Assembly: GCF_037023745.1 (NCBI RefSeq)
Contig: NZ_CP146101.1
Location: 4,146,001 to 4,210,000, forward strand
Reading direction: 5' to 3'
DNA length: 64,000 nucleotides
DNA from: Streptomyces sp. SCSIO 30461
Lineage (GTDB): Bacteria; Actinomycetota; Actinomycetes; Streptomycetales; Streptomycetaceae
Part shown: positions 24,921 to 32,419 of the stretch, in pieces
How the letters are laid out: every line of letters begins with the position of its first letter
Position numbering within the stretch: position 1 is the first letter of the stretch
Notes under the pieces: generated by a model
Seen by the model: the letters and a program-made list of their open reading frames with translations, nothing else
What the model was told of the DNA's origin: nothing
The model's database searches: none
Position numbers and translations under genes: made by a program

Positions 24921-25798
24921 TGACTCCGCTCGACCCGGCCGCCGAGCCGGAACCATCCACCACTCCCGTCACACCTGCCACTCCGGCACCTCGGGCGTCC
25001 GGACCCCCGGCACCAGTGCTGCCGTCCCTCGCGGCCCTGGACGACGATCTCCTGGTCACCACCCGCAGGCAGCGGATCGTCGCCCTCTGCCGTCCCGGCG
25101 CCGGCGTGCTGTGCTTCGCAGGCGCCGTGCGGCTGGGCTGGTGGTGGCTGACGCCCCTGATCCTCTTCGGTGTCTTCGTCGCCGTCGTGACCGTCACCCA
25201 CGACGTGGTGCACGGCACGCTCGGCCTGTCTCCCCGCGCCACCGACTGGGCGCTGTTCGGTATGGGGCTGGTCCTGCTGGAGAGCGGACACGCGTACCGG
25301 TCCACGCACACCCAGCACCACCGGATCTTCCCGCACGCCGACGACCCGGAGGGGTATCCGGCCGAGTTGTCGTTGCTCGGCGCCATCGCCTACGGACCCG
25401 TGTTTCTCGTACGCCTGTGGTTCTGGTCCTACCGGCGCGGGCGCGACCGCCGTTGGCTTCTCGCCGAAGCCACGGCCCCGTTCGCCGCCCTGGGCGCGGG
25501 AGTGGTGCTACTCCCCCACACGCCAGGGGTGCTGGTCTATACGCTGATGGCAATCGTCGGGAGCTGGGTGTACCCCCTTCTGACCGTGTACCTTCCGCAC
25601 CACGACTACGGAGACACCCCGTTGACGCAGACCCGCACACTGCGCGGGAGGATCATCCCCGCCGTGTTCCTGGAGCTCACCTACCGCTTGGAGCACCATC
25701 TCTACCCCCGAGTGCCCAGCCATCACCTGCCGGAACTCGCGCGCCGACTGGAAGGCCACCCGGCCGCCCGCGGGGTCCGGCCGGTGCGCGTTGTCTGA
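24911..25798 (+). CDS. Membrane fatty acid desaturase-family enzyme
   Basis: The 295-residue protein has the histidine boxes of di-iron membrane desaturases/hydroxylases: HDVVHG (about 96), HTQHH (about 137) and a final LEHHLYP (about 261), plus four hydrophobic helices. An N-terminal 45-residue Pro/Thr-rich stretch is not conserved. It starts inside the end of the CrtI-like gene with AGGAG in front, so translation is coupled. Enzymes of this fold desaturate acyl chains or oxidise carotenoid rings; next to a CrtI-like protein, polyene or lipid tailoring is a fair guess. Confidence 0.8.
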   Translation: MGLMTPLDPAAEPEPSTTPVTPATPAPRASGPPAPVLPSLAALDDDLLVTTRRQRIVALCRPGAGVLCFAGAVRLGWWWLTPLILFGVFVAVVTVTHDVVHGTLGLSPRATDWALFGMGLVLLESGHAYRSTHTQHHRIFPHADDPEGYPAELSLLGAIAYGPVFLVRLWFWSYRRGRDRRWLLAEATAPFAALGAGVVLLPHTPGVLVYTLMAIVGSWVYPLLTVYLPHHDYGDTPLTQTRTLRGRIIPAVFLELTYRLEHHLYPRVPSHHLPELARRLEGHPAARGVRPVRVV

Positions 25799-26396
25799 CA
25801 CGCGTGACCGCGTCCTCGAGGCAACCCTCGCCTGCCTCGTCCGCAATGGTCACGGGGGTACCACCGCACGGGCGATCGCCCAGACCGGCGGCTTCGCGCC
25901 CGGGGTGATCTACTACCACTTCGCGGACCTGGACGATCTGCTGGTGGCAGCCCTGATGCGGACCAGCGCGTCCCGGATCCGACGCTATCGCACCGAGCTG
26001 TCCGGTACGGACCGGGCCGCTCACGCGGTCGCGCGGCTGCGCGAGTTGTACAACGAGGACGTCGAGACCGGGCACATCGCCGCAGTACATGAGCTGTACT
26101 CCGGCGCCAGGCCCGAGTCGAGGCTCGCCGCCCGACTTGCCGTCGAGACCCGGAACTGGGAGGAGCTGGCCGAGGAACTGCTGACCGTACTCCTGCGCGG
26201 CAAACCGCTCACGTCCGTCGTACGCGTGCCCGTGCTGGCGAGCGCGGCAGTGGCGTTCTACCTCGGCATGGAGACTCTCACCCACCTCGACGGTGACCGC
26301 TCCCGCCCTGCGGCCCACTTCGACCAGGCCGCCAGGCTCGCCGCGGTCTTCGACCGGATTCCCCGCTTGAACCGGCGCGCTCGCCGCGCGCCCTGA
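25791..26396 (+). CDS. TetR/AcrR-family repressor
   Basis: The 201-residue protein has an N-terminal TetR helix-turn-helix (residues 8-50, TTARAIAQTGGFAPGVIYYHF) and a helical ligand-binding domain. A TTG start at 25791 overlaps the desaturase stop by eight bases, so it is the third gene of the operon and probably its repressor, acting at the triple GTTCAGAAC array. No alternative in-frame ATG or GTG start lies near. Confidence 0.8.
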   Translation: MSDTRDRVLEATLACLVRNGHGGTTARAIAQTGGFAPGVIYYHFADLDDLLVAALMRTSASRIRRYRTELSGTDRAAHAVARLRELYNEDVETGHIAAVHELYSGARPESRLAARLAVETRNWEELAEELLTVLLRGKPLTSVVRVPVLASAAVAFYLGMETLTHLDGDRSRPAAHFDQAARLAAVFDRIPRLNRRARRAP

Positions 26397-26433
26397 GAGT
26401 CCGACCGCCGCGCCGTGGTGTGCCGCGGCAGGA

Positions 26434-26592
26434 TCACCGGACGGTAGCCCGCTGCGGGAGCCGTTCGGTGAAGACGGAGCCGTGGCCCGGTGTACTCGCC
26501 ACCGAGACCGTCCCACCCTGTGCCTCGGTCAGCTTGCGGGTGAACACCCGGCCGGGCTCAGCCGCCATGGCCGAGAGCACGGTGAACTCCCC
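26434..26592 (-). pseudogene. Scar fusing response-regulator and histidine-kinase ends
   Basis: One 52-residue minus frame joins two families: GEFTVLSAMAAEPGRVFTR is the middle of an OmpR-type output domain, and TEAQGGTVSVASTPGHGSVF is the end of an HATPase domain. A deletion from the regulator gene into the kinase gene would give exactly this. Nothing functional can remain. Confidence 0.6.
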
Positions 26593-26618
26593 GAGAAATC
26601 ACAGTCGGCCGGGTCGCG

Positions 26619-27134
26619 GTGTACGGGGTGGTGAACCACGCCGGGACACCGGTGTACGTGCACGTCAAGGTCTGCGTGATCGACGACGTGTGGGCGGCAG
26701 TCGGCTCGGACAACGTCAACCTGCGGTCCTGGACACATGACTCCGAACTCAGCTGCGCCGTTGTGGACGACACAGCGGACACCCGGGAACCACAGGACCC
26801 CGGAGGACTGGGCGACGGCGCGCGCCGCTTCGCCAGAGAACTGCGGCTGCTGCTCGTACGCGAGCACCTGGGCCGGGAGGCACCGCGCGATCGAGAGGCA
26901 TCGGACGAACTACGCGACCCCGGAGGCACGTTCGATGCGTTCACTTCCGCCGCCGCGGCACCGGACTCCTGGTACGAACGCGGCTGCCCGGGCCCCAGGC
27001 CGCCCGGACGTCTGCGCGCCTGTCGGGCGCCGCGGCTCTCGCGTTGGGAGCGGGCGCTCGCGATGCCGCTGTACCGCGCCCTCGTCGACCCGGACGGGCG
27101 TCCACAGCGTCCACGGCGCCGTAACTCGTTCTGA
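26619..27134 (+). pseudogene. C-terminal part of a phospholipase D-family protein
   Basis: The open frame begins without a start region of its own and contains the second HKD motif: VHVKVCVIDDVWAAVGSDN and NLRSWTHDSELSCAVVD. The remaining 120 residues match the helical end of actinobacterial PLD-like proteins (LLVREHLG, later TFDAFTSAA). The first HKD motif and the N-terminal 300 or so residues are missing, so it cannot be active. It directly follows the two-component scar. Confidence 0.65.
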
Positions 27135-27370
27135 CCAGAACCCCACCGACCCTGCTCCCGGAGACCGGCCGGTTCCAGGAGGCAGCCACCCGGGGCCGCA
27201 CGTTGGGTTTGAGCGCCTCCCTGTCGGTCAGGTGAAAGACACACGTCGACGCTGCCGCACGGCCACGTACGGTGGGGCTTCCGACGACGACCGACCGCCC
27301 CCGCAAGGGAGACTCCCACTGGTTACCCGGAGGAGTATCGATCATGGGACATGATGGGCACATCCTCCCC

Positions 27371-27398
27371 CGATGAACGATGAACGATGAACGATGAA
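27371..27398 (+). repeat. Four tandem CGATGAA heptamers
   Basis: Four exact copies lie immediately upstream of the AAGGGG ribosome binding site of the DUF4235 gene. Each copy contains an ATG-A start-stop overlap, and copy-number change would alter the leader. Confidence 0.9.
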
Positions 27399-27409
27399 AA
27401 AGGGGACCC

Positions 27410-27721
27410 GTGAACAAGATGAAGCTCAAGAGGCGGGGAAAGGTACCGCTCGCCTACAAGCCGGTCGGCTTCGCCCTGAGCTGGGGCGGCGGCACACTTG
27501 CCGGAATCGCCTTCCAGAAGGCGTGGAAGGCGCTCCGCCACGAGGACAACGCGCCCGACGCGCTCGACCGTGACCGGGGATGGGGCGAGATCCTACTGGC
27601 GGCTGCGGTACAGGGCGCCATATTCGCCGTCGTCCGCAGCGTGATCGACCGGTCCGGGGCCGAGATCGTGCACCGTGCGACAGGCGTCTGGCCGAGCAGC
27701 GACAAGGACAGCCGCGACTGA
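27410..27721 (+). CDS. DUF4235 membrane protein
   Basis: GTG 27410 follows AAGGGG by four bases. The 103-residue protein has the DUF4235 layout: a basic start, a glycine-rich helix (VGFALSWGGGTLAGIAF), a short polar loop with DRDRGWGEIL, and a second helix (AAAVQGAIFAVVRSVID). DUF4235 proteins are small, two-helix membrane proteins abundant in Streptomyces; some are stress-induced. No partner gene is adjacent. Confidence 0.8.
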   Translation: MNKMKLKRRGKVPLAYKPVGFALSWGGGTLAGIAFQKAWKALRHEDNAPDALDRDRGWGEILLAAAVQGAIFAVVRSVIDRSGAEIVHRATGVWPSSDKDSRD

Positions 27722-28189
27722 GCCACGCCACCGCACGCGCCACCGGGCTTGCGAGAGCTGATCGCCCGAACCGGCGGCCTCCGCGGCGTCGTCGCTCAAT
27801 GCGCCGACCACGCTCAGGGATGAGCCCGCCCCCGTCACTTCGCGGCACGGCGCCGGGAAGCGCAAGGGCCCGGACTCGGGAACACCTCTTGCACTGCGTT
27901 CTCGGCATAGGTGAGAGCGCACCCCTGTACACCCGGCCGGATCCTGCTTGCTTTTGCGGGGTTTTACTCTATGGTGTCCGATCCGGATGAGTCGGCGCGG
28001 TGGCGCAGGCTGGCGGGGCGGGACCGCGGTGTGCCACGCTGATGAGGTCTCCAGCCTGGTCTGGTGGGGTACCCCGCGTCGCTGGGTGGTCACCGTGGTG
28101 GCCGTCGTTTGGTACGGGTGGTCTTGCTCGGCTGTGCACGGCACCGATGCCGTGTGCTTGACGGCCTTCTCCCCCGTTATGTTTTCTGC
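27722..28189. other. 468-bp stretch with no assigned gene
   Basis: Open frames are short and compositionally noisy. An A/T-rich patch near 27950-27980 (TTTTGCGGGGTTTTACTCTA) contains CTCTATG, whose complement CATAGAG recurs at 29705, beyond the transposase. These may mark the ends of the IS110 element. Confidence 0.4.
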
Positions 28190-28434
28190 GGCTCCGCAAT
28201 GGGGCCGCTGGCCTCCGGGCCCGGCATGACTGTGTCCCCCTGTCGAACGGATGACCTGGGGGGTGGTGTCACCGGGCCCGGGAGGTGCCGTCGGAGACGC
28301 TGATGAGAGGTCCGGCCACCGCCCGGTCCGGCGCAACGCCGGACAGCTCGCGGGCGGCAGGTCTGCATAACGTGGATGCGCGCGTACGACACCACTGCCA
28401 AGGCCGGCCTGGACAACTCCCCTGGAAGGGCGCG
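28190..28434 (+). ncRNA. Candidate IS110 bridge-RNA region
   Basis: The roughly 245 bases before the IS110 transposase hold no gene but several stem-loops, for example GTCCGGCG-CAA-CGCCGGAC at 28325-28343. IS110-group elements encode a bridge RNA in this position that pairs with target and donor DNA. The boundaries and loops cannot be fixed by eye; the call rests on position and structure only. Confidence 0.3.
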
Positions 28435-29652
28435 ATGTTCGACACCGAAGACGTGGGCGTGTTCCTCGGCCTGGACGTCGGCAAGAGCAGCCATCACGGC
28501 CACGGACTCACCCCGGCCGGGAAGAAGGTCCTCGACAAGCAGCTGCCCAACAGCGAGCCGAAACTGCGGGCCGTCTTCGACAAACTGACCGCGAAGTTCG
28601 GCACCGTCCTGGTGATCGTGGACCAGCCCGCCTCGATCGGCGCCCTCCCGCTGACCGTCGCCCGCGACACCGGCTGCAAGGTCGCCTACCTGCCCGGACT
28701 CGCCATGCGGCGGATCGCCGACCTGTATCCGGGCGAGGCGAAGACCGATGCGAAGGACGCGGCGGTCATCGCGGACGCCGCCCGGACGATGCCGCACACC
28801 CTGCGCTCGCTGGAACTGACCGACGAGATCACCGCCGAGCTGACCGTGCTGGTCGGCTTCGACCAGGACCTTGCTGCCGAGGCCACCCGCACGAGCAACC
28901 GGATACGCGGCCTGCTCACCCAGTTCCACCCCAGCCTGGAGCGCGTCCTCGGCCCCCGCCTCGACCACCCCGCCGTGACCTGGCTGCTGGAGCGCTACGG
29001 CTCCCCGGCCGCCCTGCGCAAGGCCGGCCGCCGCAGACTCGTTGAGCTGATCCGCCCGAAAGCCCCCCGCATGGCCCAGCGGCTGATCGACGACATCTTC
29101 GACGCGCTCGACGAGCAGACCGTTGTCGTCCCCGGCACCGGCACCCTCGACCTCGTCATCCCCTCTCTGGCCGCATCCCTGGCCGCCGTCCACACCCAGC
29201 GCCGGGCAATGGAGGCCCAGATCAACACCCTCCTGGAGGCCCACCCTCTTTCCCCGGTCCTGACGTCGATGCCCGGCGTCGGCGTCAGGACCGCCGCCGT
29301 CCTGCTGGTCACCGTCGGCGACGGCACCAGCTTCCCCACCGCCGCCCACCTGGCCTCCTACGCCGGCCTCGCCCCGACCACGAAGTCGTCCGGCACCTCG
29401 ATCCACGGTGAACACGCACCCCGAGGCGGCAACCGGCAACTCAAACGCGCGATGTTCCTCTCCGCCTTCGCCTGCATGAACGCCGACCCGGCCTCCCGCA
29501 CCTACTACGACCGCCAGCGAGCCCGCGGCAAGACCCACACCCAGGCCCTCCTCCGACTCGCCCGCCAACGCATCAGCGTCCTGTTCGCCATGCTCCGCGA
29601 CGGCACCTTCTACGAATCCCGGACGCCAGCGGACGTCGAGCTCGCTGCATAA
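28435..29652 (+). CDS. IS110-family DEDD recombinase
   Basis: The 405-residue protein from ATG 28435 (GGAAGGGCG upstream) has the RuvC-like DEDD domain at the N-terminus (GLDVGKSSHHGHGL; VIVDQPASIGALP; KTDAKDAAVIADAAR) and the C-terminal Tnp domain with helix-hairpin-helix (MPGVGVRTAAVLLV) and the serine region ASYAGLAPTTKSSG. This is the complete IS110 architecture. The enzyme moves its element as a circle with the help of a structured RNA. No disruption is visible. Confidence 0.9.
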   Translation: MFDTEDVGVFLGLDVGKSSHHGHGLTPAGKKVLDKQLPNSEPKLRAVFDKLTAKFGTVLVIVDQPASIGALPLTVARDTGCKVAYLPGLAMRRIADLYPGEAKTDAKDAAVIADAARTMPHTLRSLELTDEITAELTVLVGFDQDLAAEATRTSNRIRGLLTQFHPSLERVLGPRLDHPAVTWLLERYGSPAALRKAGRRRLVELIRPKAPRMAQRLIDDIFDALDEQTVVVPGTGTLDLVIPSLAASLAAVHTQRRAMEAQINTLLEAHPLSPVLTSMPGVGVRTAAVLLVTVGDGTSFPTAAHLASYAGLAPTTKSSGTSIHGEHAPRGGNRQLKRAMFLSAFACMNADPASRTYYDRQRARGKTHTQALLRLARQRISVLFAMLRDGTFYESRTPADVELAA

Positions 29653-29769
29653 CCCCAGCAACCCAGAACCACCCCAAACCCGACAGGAGTGCCTTGACGA
29701 AAGACATAGAGGCACCCCCCCCGGGGAGCCGACCGTGATGGGCTCTGTTCCCGAACGGCGGTCCCTGTC

Positions 29770-30135
29770 ATGCGTGACTTCGACATGAGTATCAGCAGGC
29801 TTTCCGGGCGCATCGTGGTCTCCCTGACGGGCGAGCTGGACTTCGACGCCTGTCCAGGGGTGGCCCGGGCCACCGACAGCCTGCCGCTCCACGGCAGCAT
29901 CCTCACCCTGGACCTCTCCGACGTCACCTTCATGGACTCCACCAGCCTCAACATGCTGCTGCGCCTACGGAGACGTGCAGAGGCCGAAGGCGGTGTCCTG
30001 GAGTTGCGCGGATTACGGGAACAGGCTCGACGCGTCCTGGAAATCACCGGCACGCAGACCCTGTTCCACGTGCTCCCCACCCCCCCGGCGGCATCCCCGC
30101 CACCGTCCGGGGGTGTGGTCCGGGGAACCGTCTGA
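29770..30135 (+). CDS. STAS-domain anti-sigma factor antagonist
   Basis: The 121-residue protein is a single STAS domain: GRIVVSLTGELDFDACP, SILTLDLSDVTFMDSTSLNMLL and a C-terminal helix, plus a Pro-rich tail. The serine in MDSTSLN is the usual phosphorylation site; the unphosphorylated form binds an anti-sigma kinase and frees a sigma factor. Leucine 82 is a TTA codon (30013-30015), implying bldA-dependent, late translation. No anti-sigma factor is adjacent, but three PP2C phosphatases lie 20-27 kb downstream. It directly follows the IS110 element. Confidence 0.85.
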   Translation: MRDFDMSISRLSGRIVVSLTGELDFDACPGVARATDSLPLHGSILTLDLSDVTFMDSTSLNMLLRLRRRAEAEGGVLELRGLREQARRVLEITGTQTLFHVLPTPPAASPPPSGGVVRGTV

Positions 30136-30361
30136 CGCCGCGCCCCAGTCGCGAGTGGACACGGCGCCGGACCGGCTCGTTCGCCCGGGGGACCGGCGAC
30201 GAGACATCTCGGCTGGGTGCTCCGAAGCACCTCTGTCCGAGCAGCCGGACACGTCGGCAGCCGGTGCGGCGCGGGCGGTCCGGAGTGTCCCAGGATCGCG
30301 GCCGGACTCGCCTGCCTTTCGCGTAGGCTTCGCTACCTGGACGCGGCGGGGGGCGGAACGG

Positions 30362-32419
30362 ATGACGGCTGAGGCGGCGAACAGGTGGCGATCGGGCCTC
30401 GATTCGGTGGTGGTGTACGCGCGGGGCGCGGTCTGCCGCAGACTCGCCGGGGGCCGGGTGCCGCCGGACGGCCGGGTGCGGGTGACGGGGCTGCCCCGCT
30501 CGCTCGATGCCGGTTCGCTTCGGGCACGGGTCCTGGGAGCTGCCGGTGTCCGGGTCGTCGAGGCCCGGGTGGTGATCGAGGCGGGTCCGGCCGCACCCGA
30601 GGGCACCGACGAGTTGTGGCGCGAGGTGGAACGACTGCGGGAGGCGTACGCCGCGACGGCGGCACGCAGGGACCGGCAGTCGGCTCTGCTCGAAGAGGTC
30701 GCGGCGTTGCGTCCGGTTCCGCCGCCCCGCAAGCGCGACGATCCGCACCGCAGCACCCCTACGGATTCGTGGCTCGCGCTTGCCGACTTCGTCGACGAGC
30801 GGCTGACGGCCGGTCATGCCCGGCTCATGGAGTTTGAGAAGGCGTCGCTCAGGGCGGAGCACGCACTGAGGGTCGCCGAGGACAAGCTGGAACGAGCCTC
30901 TTCCGACAGCCTGCAGGATCAGGTGGCGACGACGGTCTGCGCGGCCTTGACGCTCGGCCAGGACCGGGACACCGACGATATGTGCGATCCGGACGCCGAG
31001 GTCGAAGTGGAGGTGGAATACCGGGTCCCCGGCGCCGTGTGGGTACCGTCCTATCGGCTCGTCCACCGTCAGGGCGATGACAGTGGCAGCCTGGCACTGC
31101 GCGCCTCGATCGCTCAGCGCACCGGCGAGGACTGGACACGGGTACGTGTCGCCGTCTCCACCGCCGACCTGGGCCGCCGCACCGATCTGCCGAAGCTCCG
31201 CTCCATCCGGATCGGACGCCGTCAGCCCACCGTGGCGCCTTCCGGTTGGCGAGAGCCCCCCGCGGGGCTCACCGACCTCTTCGCCGGATACGACGCGGCA
31301 GGCCCGAGTCCTGCGGATGCCGCCGGAGCGGGCTCCGCGCACCTTGCTGCCGGGACCGTCTCCGGAACCGCTGCCTTCCCGCCTCCGCCGCCCGCTCCCC
31401 AGGGCTACGGAGCTCCGCCTCCAGGGCTCCTGGTGGAAGGTGGCGCAATGCCCGTCCCCGCGGCACCGGTGATGGCAGGGCGCCCCGGACCCCCGTCACG
31501 CAGCATGGCCTTCTCCGCCCCGGTACCCATGCCGCCCGCTGCCCCCGGAGGCCCCGTACCTCCGCCTCAGGAGCCAACGGCCGGTCCGCCGCGGCCGAGC
31601 GGCAGCGAACTCGACTACGCCGCTCTCGTCCTGAGCGGACCCGACGAGCGGCAGCGCAGTCGGCGGGGCCGGTTGTTCCCCACCGGCGACGACCTCGTCG
31701 CCGCCGAGTCCCGAAGCCGGGCAGAGGAAGTCGCCGCACTGCCGCTCCCCGCACACGCCGTACGGCCACGTGAGGCGGCCGGGTCCTTCGACCATCGGTT
31801 CGACGCCGCCGCGCGCGCGGACATCCCGTCCGACGGCACCTGGCACACCGTCACCCTCACCGACATCCCGGTCGGACTGCGCACCGAGTACGTCTGCGTG
31901 CCATCCGTCGAGGAGACGGTGTACACCACCCTGGTGCTCTCCAACGCCACCGATCGTGCTCTGCTGGCCGGCCCGGTGGAGGTGAGCGTCGACGACGAGT
32001 TCGTACTGACCGCCGGGCTGCCCACGCTCGCCCCCGGCGGGATCCGGCGGGTGGGACTCGGGCCGGCCGAGGCCATCGGGGTCACTCGCCGTACGGAGTT
32101 CCACGAGTCGACCTCGGGGCTGCGCGGGAACACCACCGTCCTCGACCACCGGGTCCATGTGGAGCTGGCGAACCGGTTCGCGAAGCCCGTCACCGTGGAG
32201 GTCCGCGAGCGCGTTCCCGTCACCTCCGAACCGGATGTCCGGCTCGAGGAGCGGGCCGACTGGACGGTGCCCGACGGCGGCGAAGGGCCCGACCACGCTC
32301 CCGGGATCCGTCTCTGGCGCGTCGATCTGCCCGCCGGCGGCTCCGCTGCCCTCGACGGCGGCTACCTGGTCCGCATCCCGGCCGGCAAGGCTCTGGCCGG
32401 CGGCAACCGGAGGATCTGA
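30362..32419 (+). CDS. DUF4139/MuiA-family protein with Pro-rich insert
   Basis: The 685-residue protein from ATG 30362 has a DUF4140-type beta region (about 14-75, VVVYARGAVCRRLAGG ... GLPRSLDAGSLRARVLG), a coiled-coil segment (about 85-190), then the DUF4139 domain beginning EVEVEYRVPGAVWVPSYRLVH. Family landmarks include RTGEDWTRVRVAVSTA and, near the end, NRFAKPVTVEVRERVPV. An unusual Pro/Ala/Gly-rich insert of about 110 residues (about 310-430) interrupts DUF4139. No signal peptide is present. The family is named for E. coli MuiA (mucoidy inhibitor), but its biochemistry is unknown. The stop overlaps the next start by one base. Confidence 0.75.
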   Translation: MTAEAANRWRSGLDSVVVYARGAVCRRLAGGRVPPDGRVRVTGLPRSLDAGSLRARVLGAAGVRVVEARVVIEAGPAAPEGTDELWREVERLREAYAATAARRDRQSALLEEVAALRPVPPPRKRDDPHRSTPTDSWLALADFVDERLTAGHARLMEFEKASLRAEHALRVAEDKLERASSDSLQDQVATTVCAALTLGQDRDTDDMCDPDAEVEVEVEYRVPGAVWVPSYRLVHRQGDDSGSLALRASIAQRTGEDWTRVRVAVSTADLGRRTDLPKLRSIRIGRRQPTVAPSGWREPPAGLTDLFAGYDAAGPSPADAAGAGSAHLAAGTVSGTAAFPPPPPAPQGYGAPPPGLLVEGGAMPVPAAPVMAGRPGPPSRSMAFSAPVPMPPAAPGGPVPPPQEPTAGPPRPSGSELDYAALVLSGPDERQRSRRGRLFPTGDDLVAAESRSRAEEVAALPLPAHAVRPREAAGSFDHRFDAAARADIPSDGTWHTVTLTDIPVGLRTEYVCVPSVEETVYTTLVLSNATDRALLAGPVEVSVDDEFVLTAGLPTLAPGGIRRVGLGPAEAIGVTRRTEFHESTSGLRGNTTVLDHRVHVELANRFAKPVTVEVRERVPVTSEPDVRLEERADWTVPDGGEGPDHAPGIRLWRVDLPAGGSAALDGGYLVRIPAGKALAGGNRRI

